NCBI GenBank assembly: GCA_008921705.1
Contig: VFFE01008422.1
Span: forward strand, 929,292 to 993,291
Source: Burhinus oedicnemus
Taxonomy: Eukaryota > Chordata > Aves > Charadriiformes > Burhinidae
Length of the DNA stretch: 64,000 nucleotides
Direction: 5' to 3'
Shown: in pieces, positions 35,626 through 46,785 of the stretch
Position numbering within the stretch: the first letter of the stretch is position 1
How the letters are laid out: each line of letters opens with the position of its first letter
Notes under the pieces: model-generated
Databases searched by the model: none
What the model was told of the DNA's origin: nothing
The model's input: only the letters and a program-made list of their open reading frames with translations
Position numbers and translations under genes: made by a program

Positions 35626-38548
35626 CTTAGTCTTGTGATAAATAATAATGCCAGAACAGTCTAGCTACCTAACAATAGTCTGTGAATACTTTAAGCAATT
35701 AGTCTTCCTAATTGTATTTATGAAACTTTTCATAGGTGCATCACAGATTCTGCTCTTCTGGGATAGAAGGCAGGCTTTCCATTATGGCATCTGAGTGTTT
35801 AAGTTATTATTTTTTTAGAGGTTCTATAAAATTGCATTTTGTAACTGTAACCTTTTTATAGTTTTCAGTACAGATCATACAGATTGCAGCTGCAGTTTAC
35901 TGATATTGACTATTGCATGCAAGTGCAAGGACTGAAATCTGGATGCTTTCTGTAGCTCCAGTATTAGAGATCTAGGAAGAGAAAAAAAGTGTAACTGATT
36001 TTAAAACCTACCTAACACCACGTAGTGGACTAATACCCCCCTTCTTGTTAATAGGGAAGTATGCTGGAGTCCCATTCATCAAAAACAGGAAACACTGGGC
36101 AGCAAGGAAGTTTTACTGTAGTAATAGTAGTCGAAAGAAGAAATTTTAACTTCATAAAGGTGCTGCAGAAATACGATCCCATTCCATTTTTGTAGCAATT
36201 CAAGAGGCAGAGCTCTGTTTCAGAAAGTTTAGCTCCATGCTGTGCAGGATCTTCTTGAATGCTGATGTTGCTTTATCTATCATCCAAAAAAGCCAGCATC
36301 CCTTTTGCAAGAGTACTCTCACAACTGCCATGCACATTCTCCCTCTCTGTGCTGTTTGGGACCTCCGCTACATCAGCCGCTAGCTTTCTTTGCCCTCTCT
36401 CAGAGGGCAAGGTTCTTTCTCCAACCTTTCCAGCCTTTCCTTCCTGTAGTTGCCTGCAAGTTTCTCGATACTGACTTGGAAATTGGATGTTGTCTGGACT
36501 TCCTAAAGTCCCCTTTAGCAAAAAAATATCAGTTATGCTTAGTTTACAGGGAGTAGATGTTCATTTGCAGCTCTTTTCAGCAGTAAACTACATTTCCTTG
36601 CATTCTTTCAGGGTCTTGCATTGAAGAGAGATCTCTGAGATATCTCTGCTTTCTAAGTCAGTCAAAACCAACGCATGCTGGCCTGATCAGCTACTTAACT
36701 GCAAAACCACAACGGCAATTTATTCTCACTTATCTATCATCATGATCACAGCTCACTGCTGGATCATTACCAGCATAAGTTCAAGAAGTATCAGTTTGGA
36801 AGTGCCAGCAGCAGCTCTATCACCTGTCAAGTGGCCACCAAGAGAGCTCCAGAGATTTTTTTCATTATAAATCTTGTAAAACCCCAGCATTTTACAGTCA
36901 TTTCAAAGAAATTATTGAGGGGTATTTCCAGGAAGTCACTGACTTTCTAGTCACAAAGGACTGCCTGGAAAAATGCACCATTACCATCTGCAGTCAGAAC
37001 TTCCTCTCTTTCTTGAGCCAGTGCTATTTCAGGCACTCAAATCCCTGCTTACTGTCAGCTGCATTTCCCTAGTTCATGCTGCTAATGTTCTTTAATATCT
37101 GCTTTGGAAGTGTGTGAAGATAACCCGAAAGCACTCTTAGTAGAAAAGGAAAGGAGTCTGGATGGGAGACAGTGAGGAAGTTGTTATGCTGTAAGTTCAT
37201 CTCCAGTTCAGGAGGCTCCCTAACTTCAAAGTCATACATCTCACCTGATATACAGGTGGAGGGATATTTATAACTGCCTTCCAGCTCCTGTAAAGTGCAT
37301 GCTCACAGGTATTTTAAGTGGGCTTTTGTCATATTTGGTACAGAGGTTGATCCAGCCTTTCCCTGATATGACCACACTTACAGGAATGGATATCAGACTC
37401 TGTGCTTCCCAGCTCTGAAGCAGCACTGTAAGAGTGTGAGGAGACTTTTGGGAACATTGGGTTGGGACTTCAGTATGAGAAAACTGTGACAGTAAAGTTT
37501 GTTGCCCAACTGACAAATACTTCGTTTGTTCTCAAGTCACAGAATCTCAACTTTTGCAATATACAAAATCAATGTAGCCTTGGTTTTCCCTATGATTACA
37601 TATTGAATTTCAACTGCATTTTGCATGAAAAATCTATGGCGAATCAGTAGTTACAAAGGAAGCATATAGAGGGAAGAAAATCTCTTTGATGAACCAGTCA
37701 ACAAAGTGCCTCAAGAGTCAAGTTAAAGAAAATGTGAGATTTCAGACAATGCTGCAAAACCTCTTTCCTTGTTTTTTTCATTTCAAGATTAAATGAAAGT
37801 ATGATTCTATTTGCCATTTCATTCAATTTTTACAGAATTTGCTGAGAAAATATAAAGAAACCAAATACAGTAGTTTGGTACATCATTGCTGTATAAATAC
37901 ATAAGGCACATAATCTTTCCCATTTCAGCATTACCCCACTGAAAATACAATTATTTAAAAAGTAAGTCACTCTGGCTGTTTTGTCAGTTTTTTTTAAGAA
38001 GAAACTATGCAAACCGAAAAAAACAGAACAGACAATAATATTTCTGTGAGGTTCTCAAATGACAGAATTAGGGCGATTGTAACATTCAAGTTGGATGTGA
38101 TGGTTTGTTCTGACCAGGAATTCTCATACAAATGGGGACTCTTACAATAGTCTTCCACTGCAAGAAGTCTACTCTTGGGCATACAGCTGCAGGATGGGTT
38201 GGTAAGGCTTCTTTATTTGATAATAAAATGTCAAAACACTTGAAAATACTGTCAAAAAACAAATAGGTGAAAATAAAATAAAAATATTCTTTTCCTTGAG
38301 AATGTATGAGCTGAATCAGGTGAGACATTTCTGTCTTACTTTGCAAAATTTTGTCATCATGTATAAAATACGATACTCAAGAAACAGGATGAACTTAACC
38401 TTCTAAGAAGGTAAAATGGCAAAAGCTTACTCAAGCATTTACAGATGTATCTTTGTGTTCGCAGTGGAAACCCTAATGGTTAAAATTGAGCCATTATATT
38501 TTCTGAGTCACTGCAGTAATCAGTAACTACTAAATTTCAAAAACACAG
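35626..38548. other. Unique sequence, nothing recognised
   Basis: AT-leaning. Overlapping short frames on both strands near 36.3-36.5 kb have no motif. No repeats identified. Confidence 0.5.
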
Positions 38549-39805
38549 AATGATGGAATCATAGAATTGTTTGGGTTAGAAGGGACCTTAAAGATCATCT
38601 AGTTCCATCGCCCTTGCCATGGGCAAGAACATCTCCTACTAGGCCAGATTGCTCAAAGCCCCATCCAACCTGGCCTTGAACACTTCCAGGGATGGGGCCT
38701 CCACTTCTCTGGGCAACCCGTTCCACTGCCTCACCACCCTCACAGTAAAGAATTTCTTCCTGAGATCTAATCTAAATCTACCCTCTTCCAGTTTGAAGCC
38801 ATCGCTATCGCTACACTCCCTAATGAATCTCTCTCCACCTTTTCTGTAGGCTCCCTTTAAGTACTGCAAGACTGCTCTTCAGTCCATCTTCAGCTTTCTT
38901 GTAGGCCCCCTTTACTGGAAGGCCACTATACGGTCTCCCCAGAGCCTTTTCTTCTCCAAGCTGAACAACCCCAACTCTCTCAGCCTTTCCTCATAGGAGA
39001 GGTGCTCCAGCCCTCTGATCATCTTCATGGCTCTCCTCTGGACCCTCTCCAACAGGTCCACATCCTTCTCGTGCTGAGGACTCCAAAGCTGGATGCAGTA
39101 TTCCAGGTGGGGTCTCATGAGAGCGGAGTAGAGGGGCAGAATCACCACCCTCGACCTGCTTCTTTTCATGTAGCCCAGGATATGGTTGGCCTTCTGGGCT
39201 GCGAGCCCACACTGACAGCTCATGTTGAGCTCCTCATCCACCAACACCCCCAAGTCCCTCTCCTCAGGGCTGCTCTCACGCCATTCTCCATCCAGCCTGT
39301 ATTCGTGCTTGGGATTGCTGTGACCTAGGTGTAGGACCTTGCACTTGGCCTTGTTGAACTTCATGATGTTGGCATAGGCCCAGCTCTCAAGCCTGTCCAG
39401 GTCCCTCTGGATGGCATCCCTTTCCCACCAGTGTGTCGACCGCTCCACACAGCTTGGTGTTGTCAGCAAACGTGCTGAGGGTGCACTCAATCCCACTGTC
39501 CATGTCACCAACAAAGATGTTAAATAGCACCAGTCCCAGTACTGACCCCTGAGGAATACCACTCATCACTGCTCACCACTTGGACGTCAAGCCATTGACC
39601 GCAACCCTTTGAGTGCAGTCATCCAGCCAATTCCTTATCCACTGAGTGATCCATCTGTCAAATCCATGTCTCCCCAATTTAGAGAGAAGGATGTCATGTG
39701 GGACAGTGTCAAATGCCTTGCACAACTCCAGGTAGATAATGTCAGTTGCTCTTCCCTTCTCCACCCACGCTGTAACGCCGTCCAACATCACCAATTGGAC
39801 TGTGA
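38549..39805 (-). mobile_element. CR1 LINE, 5'-truncated, about 1.26 kb
   Basis: Starts AGAATGATGGAATCATAGAA (3' tail in reverse complement), followed by the UTR type shared with the 20.4- and 35.3-kb copies, then RT to just upstream of motif A. Similarity fades near 39805. It carries an internal imperfect duplication (38837-38921) in the C-terminal region. Confidence 0.92.
38639..39800 (-). pseudogene. CR1 ORF2 RT remnant
   Basis: Minus-strand frames show motif A as [11 protein letters not shown] (DF changed to EL, so the first catalytic aspartate is lost), motif B as [16 protein letters not shown], and motif C as [10 protein letters not shown] (the second aspartate changed to N). Further on come the [14 protein letters not shown] and [15 protein letters not shown] segments, ending ...ALSNLA at 38639. 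Frames change near 39570, 39420 and 38900. The altered palm residues indicate decay without selection. Confidence 0.88.
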
Positions 39806-41906
39806 AGGTCAGACACACTGTATAGTCTCACAGCATGACAAAGAAACCACTGTGATTCATAATTATATTACAAATAGGGAGTAATCATAAAAATGTATTC
39901 TCCACAGCTATATGAGGCTTTCTGAGGGGATAGAATAGACTTGTCTGCTTCTACTCCATTCAAGGATGAGTATTGTTCTGAATAATTTTAATTCTAGTTT
40001 TTAATTTTATGATTGCTTTGTGGAACAGTTGTGCTTGTCAAAATTATGCTTTATGTCTGATATATTCATACAGCTTAAAGGGCTGAATTATTTCACAGTG
40101 TTCAAGAACCATGCTTTTTTAATGCTCCCAGTAAAACTAAGGCACAGTGTCTTTTGGCAGCAATGAGCACTTGGACAGCATGACAGAGGCCACAAGGCTC
40201 TCTACTTTGCAGTACCTTTCCCAAGATATCCCATTATGAACTAGAAAAAACTGCCATTTTTGTGACCCAAGACTGGCAATACACAGAGAAGAATGTCAGC
40301 TTTTAAAGCATGTATACCTCAGTGGACCATGCCTTTACTTAAAATAGAAGAAAAAAAGAAACAATTTTCAATATCAAAAACATTAGCTTTTTTATAACTC
40401 CATTACCAAATCAGTTCAAGTCATCATTTACCAATGATGTTTCCATCATGGAGAGCAGACTCCTCATTATCAGTTGCTCACGCTATGTTCTGACAGCATA
40501 AAATGTGGCATCTCTTGCTATTTGAAAAAAAACACATTCCAGTTTGATTCCTATAGGGAATATATAGGATCAGATGGGTTTTGGATTTTCAGAGTACAGC
40601 AATTGCTCTGTTTTTCATTCCCCTGGGAAGCAGGCTCACTGATGCCAAGACTCCAAGGCCTGTAGACTTTTTCCAGAAATCATCTTTCACATTCTTGAAC
40701 TTCAGCCATTCACACAGTCTTGCCATTGCTTTTCTTAATACATTTATCCTTAAATGCATTAATTAAAAAGCCAATTTGAAAACAGTCTTTTTAACTAATC
40801 TCCTGTAAATAAATGGGTAATCAGCTCTGTTCAGAAATAAATTACCTGCGCATCTATTTTCCTACTAACTAAACACTAGATAAGTTAATTTAGTTTTCAC
40901 ATGTTATTATAGGTCTTCTGCCAAGACAAGCTGTGAAGCTTCTTCTTATATCTCACCAAATTTAACTCTAATTTTGATTTGGAAGGTAGGGGTTTCAAAC
41001 AACCAGTAATGGCCAATGGCCCATTTTCAATGGGCTTTATTATCAAGGCTACAGAAAAAAAGGCAAGTAAAAGTAATTGCCATAAACTCCAATCTCTTCT
41101 CCTTTTCAGAGAGATTTTAGTTTAGGGATTTTCAGATTTTTTTTGTTTTGGAGAAAAATATTTTGAGGCAAGTCAGTCCTCCTCTGCAGACCACTAATGT
41201 TGGCCAAACATTTATTACTAATCTATAAAGTGTTGGCTGATCACATGATTCTAGTATTTTCCTTGTTAATAAATGTAAACCCCAAAACAAATGGGTAGAG
41301 GCACAGTAAGATTTATGATTTTCATAAAAGACTTTATAGTTTTCAAAAAACACATGACTTAAGCATGCCAAGAATACACTAAGTACTGGTCTAACATTTT
41401 TCTCTCTGAAGTTGTTACAGTTGCACAGGGCTGTTGTGGGACTGTAAAAAAAGAGATGATGATGCATAAAATAATATGATCCACGGAGTTATCAAAGTTT
41501 GCTTAGTTTCCTTGCAGTCCATATGAAGAGATAATTAAAATTAGATAGGATAAATCCAACCCTGACTAACAAAGGAGATTTCTTAAGCCTGTGAAAGTTG
41601 ATCAGGATGTTTTCCTCTCTGTCCCAATCACACTGCTCACCAATCAGCCAGTAAAACAATACAGTTTGTAGCCTACTGTTCAAAAGCAAGCAAAAATCTG
41701 TTAAGTTTACCCTGAAACAAACACCATGCTGTATACACTGCAGCAGTTCAGAAACTTATTGACAGTGTCTCATACATCCATGCAGCAAGGGCAGAGCAGA
41801 GTCTGGAGGACACAAGCATTTTTCTCTTGTAAACCTGAGGTCCAAGCATGGATCAACGATGTGCTTAACATCTTTTGCAGACAGCACCAAGCTGACTGGG
41901 AGTGTT
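39806..41906. other. Unique AT-rich sequence, nothing recognised
   Basis: No repeat family or exon recognised between two CR1 elements. Confidence 0.5.
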
Positions 41907-41942
41907 CACAGAATCACAGAAATTGGAAGGGACTTCTGGAGA

Positions 41943-43608
41943 TCATCTAGTCCAACCCCCCTGCCAGAGCAGGTTCACCAGCAGCAGGTTGCACAGGATG
42001 GCATCCAGGCAGGTTTTTAGTGTCTCCAGAGTCGGAGACTCCACCACCTCTCTGGGCAGCCTGTTCCAGTGCTCTGCCACCCTCCAAGTAAAGAAGTTAC
42101 TCCTCACGTTTAGATGGAACTTCCTATGTTCAAGTTTATGCCCATTACCTCTTGTCCTGTCACTGGTGGGCACCACTGAAAAAAGACTGGTGCCATCCTC
42201 CCGGCACCCTCCCTTTAAGTATTTATAGGCATTGATGAGATCCTCCCTCAGCCTTCTCTTCTCCAGACTCAAAAGACCCAAGTCCCTCAGCCTTTCCTCA
42301 TAAGAAAGATGTTCCAGCCCCCTAATCACTTTGTAGCCCTCTGCTGTACCCTCTCCAGCAGTTCCCTGTCCTTCTTGAACCGGGGAGCCCAGAACTGGAC
42401 ACAGTACTCCAGGTGCAGCCTCCCCAGGGCAGAGTAAACGGGGAGGATAACCTCCCATGACCTGCTTGCCACACACCTCTTGATGCACCCCAGGATGCCA
42501 TTGGCACATTGCTGGCTCATGGTCATCCTGCTGTCCACCAGGACTCCTAGGTCCCTTTCCACAATGCTGCTTTCCAGCAGGTGAACCCCTAACCTCTATT
42601 GGTACATGGGGTTATTCCTCCCCAGGTGCACTTGCCTTTGTTGAACTTCATGAGGTTTCTCTCCACCCAACTCTCCAGCCTGTCCAGGTCACACTGAATG
42701 GCAGCACAGCCTTCCTGCGTGTCAGCCAGCCCTCCCAGTTTTGTGTCATCAGCAAACTTGCTGATGGTACACTCTACCCCTTCATCCAGGTCATTGATGA
42801 ATATGTTGAACGGGACTGGACCCAGTACTGACCCCTGGGGAACACCACCTGTCACAGACCTCCAACTAGACTCTGTGCCACTAATCACAATGCTCTGAGC
42901 TCTATCAGCCAGCTCGTTTTCAATCCACCCCACCGTCCATTCATCCAACCCACACTTCCTAAGCTTGCCTATGAGGATGCTGTGGGAGACAGTGTCAAAA
43001 GCCTTGCTGAAGTCAAGGTAGACAACATCCACTGCCCTCCCCTCATCTATCCATCCAGTCATGCCATCGTGGAAGGCTATCAGATTAGTCAGACATGAAT
43101 TCCCCTTGGTGAATCCATGTTGGCTACTTCTGATAACCTCCTGTTCCTCCAGATGCTTTGAGATGATGCCCAGAACGAGCTGTTCCATCATCTTTCCAGG
43201 GATGGAGGTGAGGCTGACTAGCCTGTAGTTTCCTGAGTCTTCCTTCTTGCTCTTTTTGAAGACTCGAGTGACATTGGCTTTCCTCCAGTCTTCAGGCACC
43301 TCGCCTGTTCTCCAGGACCTTTCAAACATGATTGGGAGTGGCCCACCAATGACTTCTGCCAGCTTCCTCAGCACTCGCGGGTGCATCCCATCAGGACCCA
43401 TGGACTTGTGGATATCCAGTTTACTTAACTGATCTCTAATTTGATCCTCCTCAACCAAGGGAAGGTCCTCCTTCCTCCAGACTTTCTCTGTTACCTGTAA
43501 AGTCTGGGGCTCCTGAGGGCTGGCCTGAGCAAAGAAGGCATTCAGTAATTCCACCTTCTCTGCATCATCTGTCACCACAGCCCCTGTCTCATTCAACAGC
43601 GGGCCCAC
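41943..43608 (-). pseudogene. CR1 ORF2 RT with palm motifs retained
   Basis: A 339-codon minus-strand frame (43608-42589) holds the N-terminal RT block ([16 protein letters not shown]), [34 protein letters not shown], motif [14 protein letters not shown], motif [12 protein letters not shown] and motif [11 protein letters not shown]. Both catalytic aspartates of motif C and that of motif A are present. A deletion near 42625, where KVLHLGRNN is expected, shifts the frame; the rest continues in other frames (42562-42326, then 42509-41943). The fingers-palm part is the best-preserved RT palm in the window. Confidence 0.92.
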
Positions 43609-44670
43609 ATTTTCCTGTTGACCTTGACATCCCTTGCCAGATTTAATTCCAAGGAGGCCTTGGCTTTCCTCCTTTCATCCTTGCGTACTCTGACGGCACT
43701 CTTGTAATCTTCCCAACTGGCCAGTCCCTTCTTCCACTTCTTAGTGTAAACTTCCTTCTTCCACTTGAGCTTTTTCAGAAGCTCCCTGCTCAACCAGGCA
43801 GGTCTCCTGCTTCCCTTGCCTGATTTCTTGCTCTTAGGGATGCACCAATCCTGAGCTTGGAGGAAGTGATACTTGAATATCAACCAGCTCTCCTGAGCCC
43901 CACCACCCTCTACAGCCCTAACCCACGGGATTTCTCCAAGTAGTTTCTTGAAGAGATCAAAGTTAGCCCTCCTGAAGTCCAAGGTTGCAACCCTACTTGT
44001 CGTTTTATGCCTACTACACATAATCCTAAACTCGATCTTCTCATGATCACTACAGCCGAGGCTGCCCCCAACCTTAACGTCCTCCACCAGTCCCTCTTTG
44101 TTGGTCAGTACTAGGTCCAGTAGTACACCTCGCCTTGTCGGCTCCTCCACCACCTGAGTCAAAAAGTTATCATCAAGACACTGGAGGAATCTCCTGGACT
44201 GTACCTGCCTAGCTGTGTAGCCAGCAGATATCAGGGTGACTGAAGTCCCCCATGAGAACCAAGGCCTGTGATTGTGAGGCAGCTGTCAGCTGTCTGTAGA
44301 AGGGCTCATCAACTTCCCCATCCTGATCAGGTGGCCTGTAATAAACCCCCACAACAGTGTCCCTCATATTAGTCTGCCCCTTAATCCTTACCCACAAGCT
44401 GTCAACTCTCTCTTCATCTGCCCCCAGGGACAGCTCAATGCATTCCAGTTGCTCTCTTACATAAAGAGCAACTCCACCACCTCGCCTTGCTGGCCTATCT
44501 TTCCTAAAGAGGACATCCATGACAGCGTTCCTGTCACGTGAGCTATCCCACCATGTCTCAGTAATTGCAATGAGATCATGGCCCTGCGACCACACACAGA
44601 TCTCCAGTTCTTCCTGTTTGTTCCCCATGCTGCATGCACTGGTGTATAAGCATTTCAGAGAGGCAGATGA
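43593..44670 (-). pseudogene. CR1 ORF2 APE-type endonuclease remnant
   Basis: Minus strand from KCLYTSACSMGNKQEELE shows the AP-endonuclease-like motifs: AITETWWDSS (metal-binding Glu), GGGVALYVREQLE, VVGVYYRPPDQDG, and MGDFSHPDICW, where the usual GDFNHP Asn is replaced by Ser. After a frame break near 44210 comes LGCSDHEKIEF with the SDH histidine, then the linker ...AWLSRELLKKLKWKKEVYTKKWKKG. The reading stops near 43593, where about 16 codons before GPLLNETG are deleted. In an active element this domain nicks target DNA to prime reverse transcription. The Asn-to-Ser change and the frame breaks would disable it. Confidence 0.9.
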
Positions 44671-44879
44671 ACATGTAGTTTTTGCCTTTGAGGCGTGGTA
44701 GGCCTTCTGATTCTAAAAAGTACTAGCATGCTGCTCCACAAGTGCTGGGCTACTGCACGCGGGCGCCTCTCCAGCGAGCCCAGTTACATCCCCGTCCCCC
44801 TTTGAATCTAGTTCAAAGTCCTCTCAATGAGCCCTGCTAACTCTTGCCCTAGAACCATTTTCCCCCTGTGAGATAGGCT

Positions 44880-45641
44880 TTTCCTATCTGTTACCAGCAG
44901 GCCTGCTGTCTTGTAAATCCAGCCATGGTCAAAGAACCCAAAGTCCTGCCGGTAGCACCAGTCTCAGAGCCAGGCATTGATCTGCTGGCTCTTCCTGTTT
45001 ACCCCTCATCGTTCCCCACAACTGGAGGGATAGAGGAGGACATGACTTGTGCTCCCAATCCTTTGACCCGTCGCCCAAGGCCCTGAAATCTCTCTTCATT
45101 GCCCTTGGACTTCTCCTCCCCACTTCATCACTGCCTACCTGAAAGACCAGAAGGGGATAATAATCTGCGGGCTGTACTAGGGATGGAAGTTTCTTCTTTA
45201 CATCATTAACCCGGGCCCCAGGGAGGCAGCAGACTTCCCTGTATAGTGGGTCTGGTCTACATATCAGGCTTTCTGTTCCCTTCAGAAGTGAGTCACCTAT
45301 GACAATGACCTGTCTTATTTTTTATTGAGGTGGTTTTGATGAGGGGGGTGGTCCGACTAGGCCTCGATGACACCTCCAAGCTGGAAGGACTATCATCCTC
45401 ACCCTTGTGCAGTTCCCCTTGCAGAGCATTGTACTTGTTCTGCAATGGCACCTGGGAAGGTAGGGTAGTCACTGGGCAGACATGCCTCCAGCACCTGTTG
45501 TGTCGGGCAGGAACACCTTGCTATTGCCCCGTTCTCCAAGTCACCACATTCAGTCGGTTGGAGAGAGGACAGGGAGTTCTCTGTAGCAGGGGCTCTGTCT
45601 GCTGGGTTTCTCTCATGGGAGTGTTGTTCTGCTTGAGGGTA
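44880..45641 (-). pseudogene. CR1 ORF1 remnant with GDSL-type esterase-like domain
   Basis: On the minus strand, at about 45309-45283, the frame reads VIVIGDSLLKGTE, followed by REVCCLPGARVNDVKKKLPSLV and YYPLLVFQVGSDEVG, then RSPRAMKRDFRALG to about 45050. GDS followed by a downstream conserved block is the hallmark of the esterase-like domain in CR1 ORF1 proteins (family knowledge). Upstream lies a short LQNKYNALQGELHKGED stretch, probably the end of a coiled coil. A frame change near 45000-45050 and loss of the N-terminus make it a remnant. Confidence 0.83.
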
Positions 45642-45738
45642 GGATGGCCCTACAGTGGGATCCGGACAGGCTGGATCGATGGGCCAAGGTTAATGGTATG
45701 AAGTTCAACAAGGCCAAGTGCTGGGTCCTGCACTTGGG

Positions 45739-46058
45739 TGTGGCACATTAAGGCACGGGCTCAGTTGAGCAGTGATACTGAGACTGAGACAAGTTTATTT
45801 GCTACAGCGAGGCTATATATGCCAGAGCTTGTACCCTGTACAGATCCTCCGAGTACTTTTCCACTGTTCAACATTAAGCAATACACGCATCTCGTGTGCA
45901 GCTATTCTTCTGCTACCTGATAATCCAGCGGCAACCACAGATACCGCTGTCTATTGCTCCCACAGTTTGTTCAGTCCTAAGGGAGTCTGGCTTGATGCCC
46001 AAGGTCTTTTATGCCTTCAAGACTTACTTTCTCATAGTTGCTCGGCTCACTTCCTACA
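45739..46058 (-). mobile_element. Solo LTR, 320 bp, copy 2, inserted in a CR1
   Basis: TGTGG...CTACA ends with a perfect 6-bp target duplication. It matches the element at 2732-3046 along its whole length (about 93 percent by hand count), with a 6-bp GAGACT duplication near 45782. Read on the minus strand it has a TATA box (complement of CTATATAT, about 45813-45820) and an intact AATAAA (complement at 45794-45799). No internal retroviral sequence remains. The insertion post-dates the host CR1. Confidence 0.95.
45794..45799 (-). promoter_or_regulatory. LTR polyadenylation hexamer AATAAA
   Basis: TTTATT on the plus strand is AATAAA in LTR sense. It follows the TATA box by roughly 20 bases in LTR sense, consistent with a short R region. 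Confidence 0.55.
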
Positions 46059-46064
46059 CTTGGG

Positions 46065-46709
46065 TCACAACAACCCCATGCAGCACTACAGGCTTGGGGA
46101 AGAGTGGCTGGAAAGCTGCCCAGCAGAAAAGGACCTGGGCATGTTGGTCAACAGCTGGCTGAATACAAGCCAGCAGTGTGCCCAGGTGGCCAAGAAGGCC
46201 AACAGCATCCTGGCCTGTATCAGGAATAGTGTGGTGAGCAGGACTAGGGAAATGATCGCCCCCCCATACTCAGCACTGGTGAGACTGCACCTTGAATACT
46301 GTGTTCAGTTTTGGGCCCCTCACTACAAGAAAGACATTGAGGTGCCGGAGCAAGTCCAGAGAAGGACAACAAGGCTGGTGAGGGGTCTAGAGAACAAGTC
46401 TTACGCGGAGCAGCTGAGGGCACTGGGGTTGTTTAGTCTGGGGAAAAGAAGACTCAGGGGAGACCTTACCACTCTCTACAACTACCTGAAAGGAGGTTGT
46501 AGCAAGGTGGGGGTCAGTCTTTTCCCCCACATCATAGGCCGAGAGAAAATCACCTCAAGTTGTGCCAGGGGAGATTTAGATTGGATGTTAGGAGAAATTT
46601 TTTCACCGAAAGGGTTGGCAAGCACTGGAACAGGCTGCCCAGGGTTGAGTCACCATCCCTGGAGGTATTTAAAAGACGTGTAGATGTGGCACTTAGGGAC
46701 ATGGTATAG
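46065..46709 (+). pseudogene. CR1 RT C-terminal remnant, in frame with antisense LTR
   Basis: The plus-strand frame carries [70 protein letters not shown] and [15 protein letters not shown]. It then drifts out of frame near 46530, after SLFPHI; the natural end RDMV lies at about 46709 in another frame. The open frame continues leftward without a stop into the LTR, giving a 303-codon chimeric frame from 45772 to 46683. That fusion is a by-product of insertion, not evidence of a gene. Confidence 0.87.
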
Positions 46710-46785
46710 TGGTAGACTATGCAGTCTTAGGTTAATGGATGGACTCGATGATCTTTTGCAACTATTCTATGTTTCTGCATGCTCT

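Larger units (their letters stand above)
41907..45641 (-). mobile_element. CR1 LINE, near full length, about 3.7 kb
   Basis: Starts with CACAGAATCACAGAAATTGG (3' tail in reverse complement) and, read on the minus strand from right to left, contains an ORF1 remnant with a GDSL-type motif, the ORF2 endonuclease, the RT and the 3' UTR. Full CR1 elements are roughly 4.5 kb (general knowledge), so only the 5' UTR and the start of ORF1 are missing. The right edge abuts another CR1 in opposite orientation at about 45641. At least four frame breaks make it inactive. Confidence 0.94.
45733..46064. repeat. 6-bp target-site duplication CTTGGG inside a CR1
   Basis: CTTGGG at 45733-45738 and 46059-46064 lies exactly outside the LTR ends. 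The uninterrupted CR1 has a single CACTTGGGTCACAAC at this place, which confirms that one copy of CTTGGG was the target. Confidence 0.95.
45642..46785 (+). mobile_element. CR1 LINE, plus strand, split by an LTR
   Basis: Before 45738 the plus strand reads [25 protein letters not shown]. After the LTR it resumes with [18 protein letters not shown] and runs through the RT C-terminus to ...RDMV (TAG near 46707) and a degraded 3' end (ACTATTCTATGTTTCTGC). Without the LTR it is about 820 bp. Its 5' end meets the 5' end of the minus-strand CR1 at 41907-45641. Confidence 0.93.

Noticed and set aside
42589..43608. Longest frame (339 codons) as a host gene
   Set aside because: It is CR1 reverse transcriptase with all palm motifs and lies inside an element with a CR1 3' tail.
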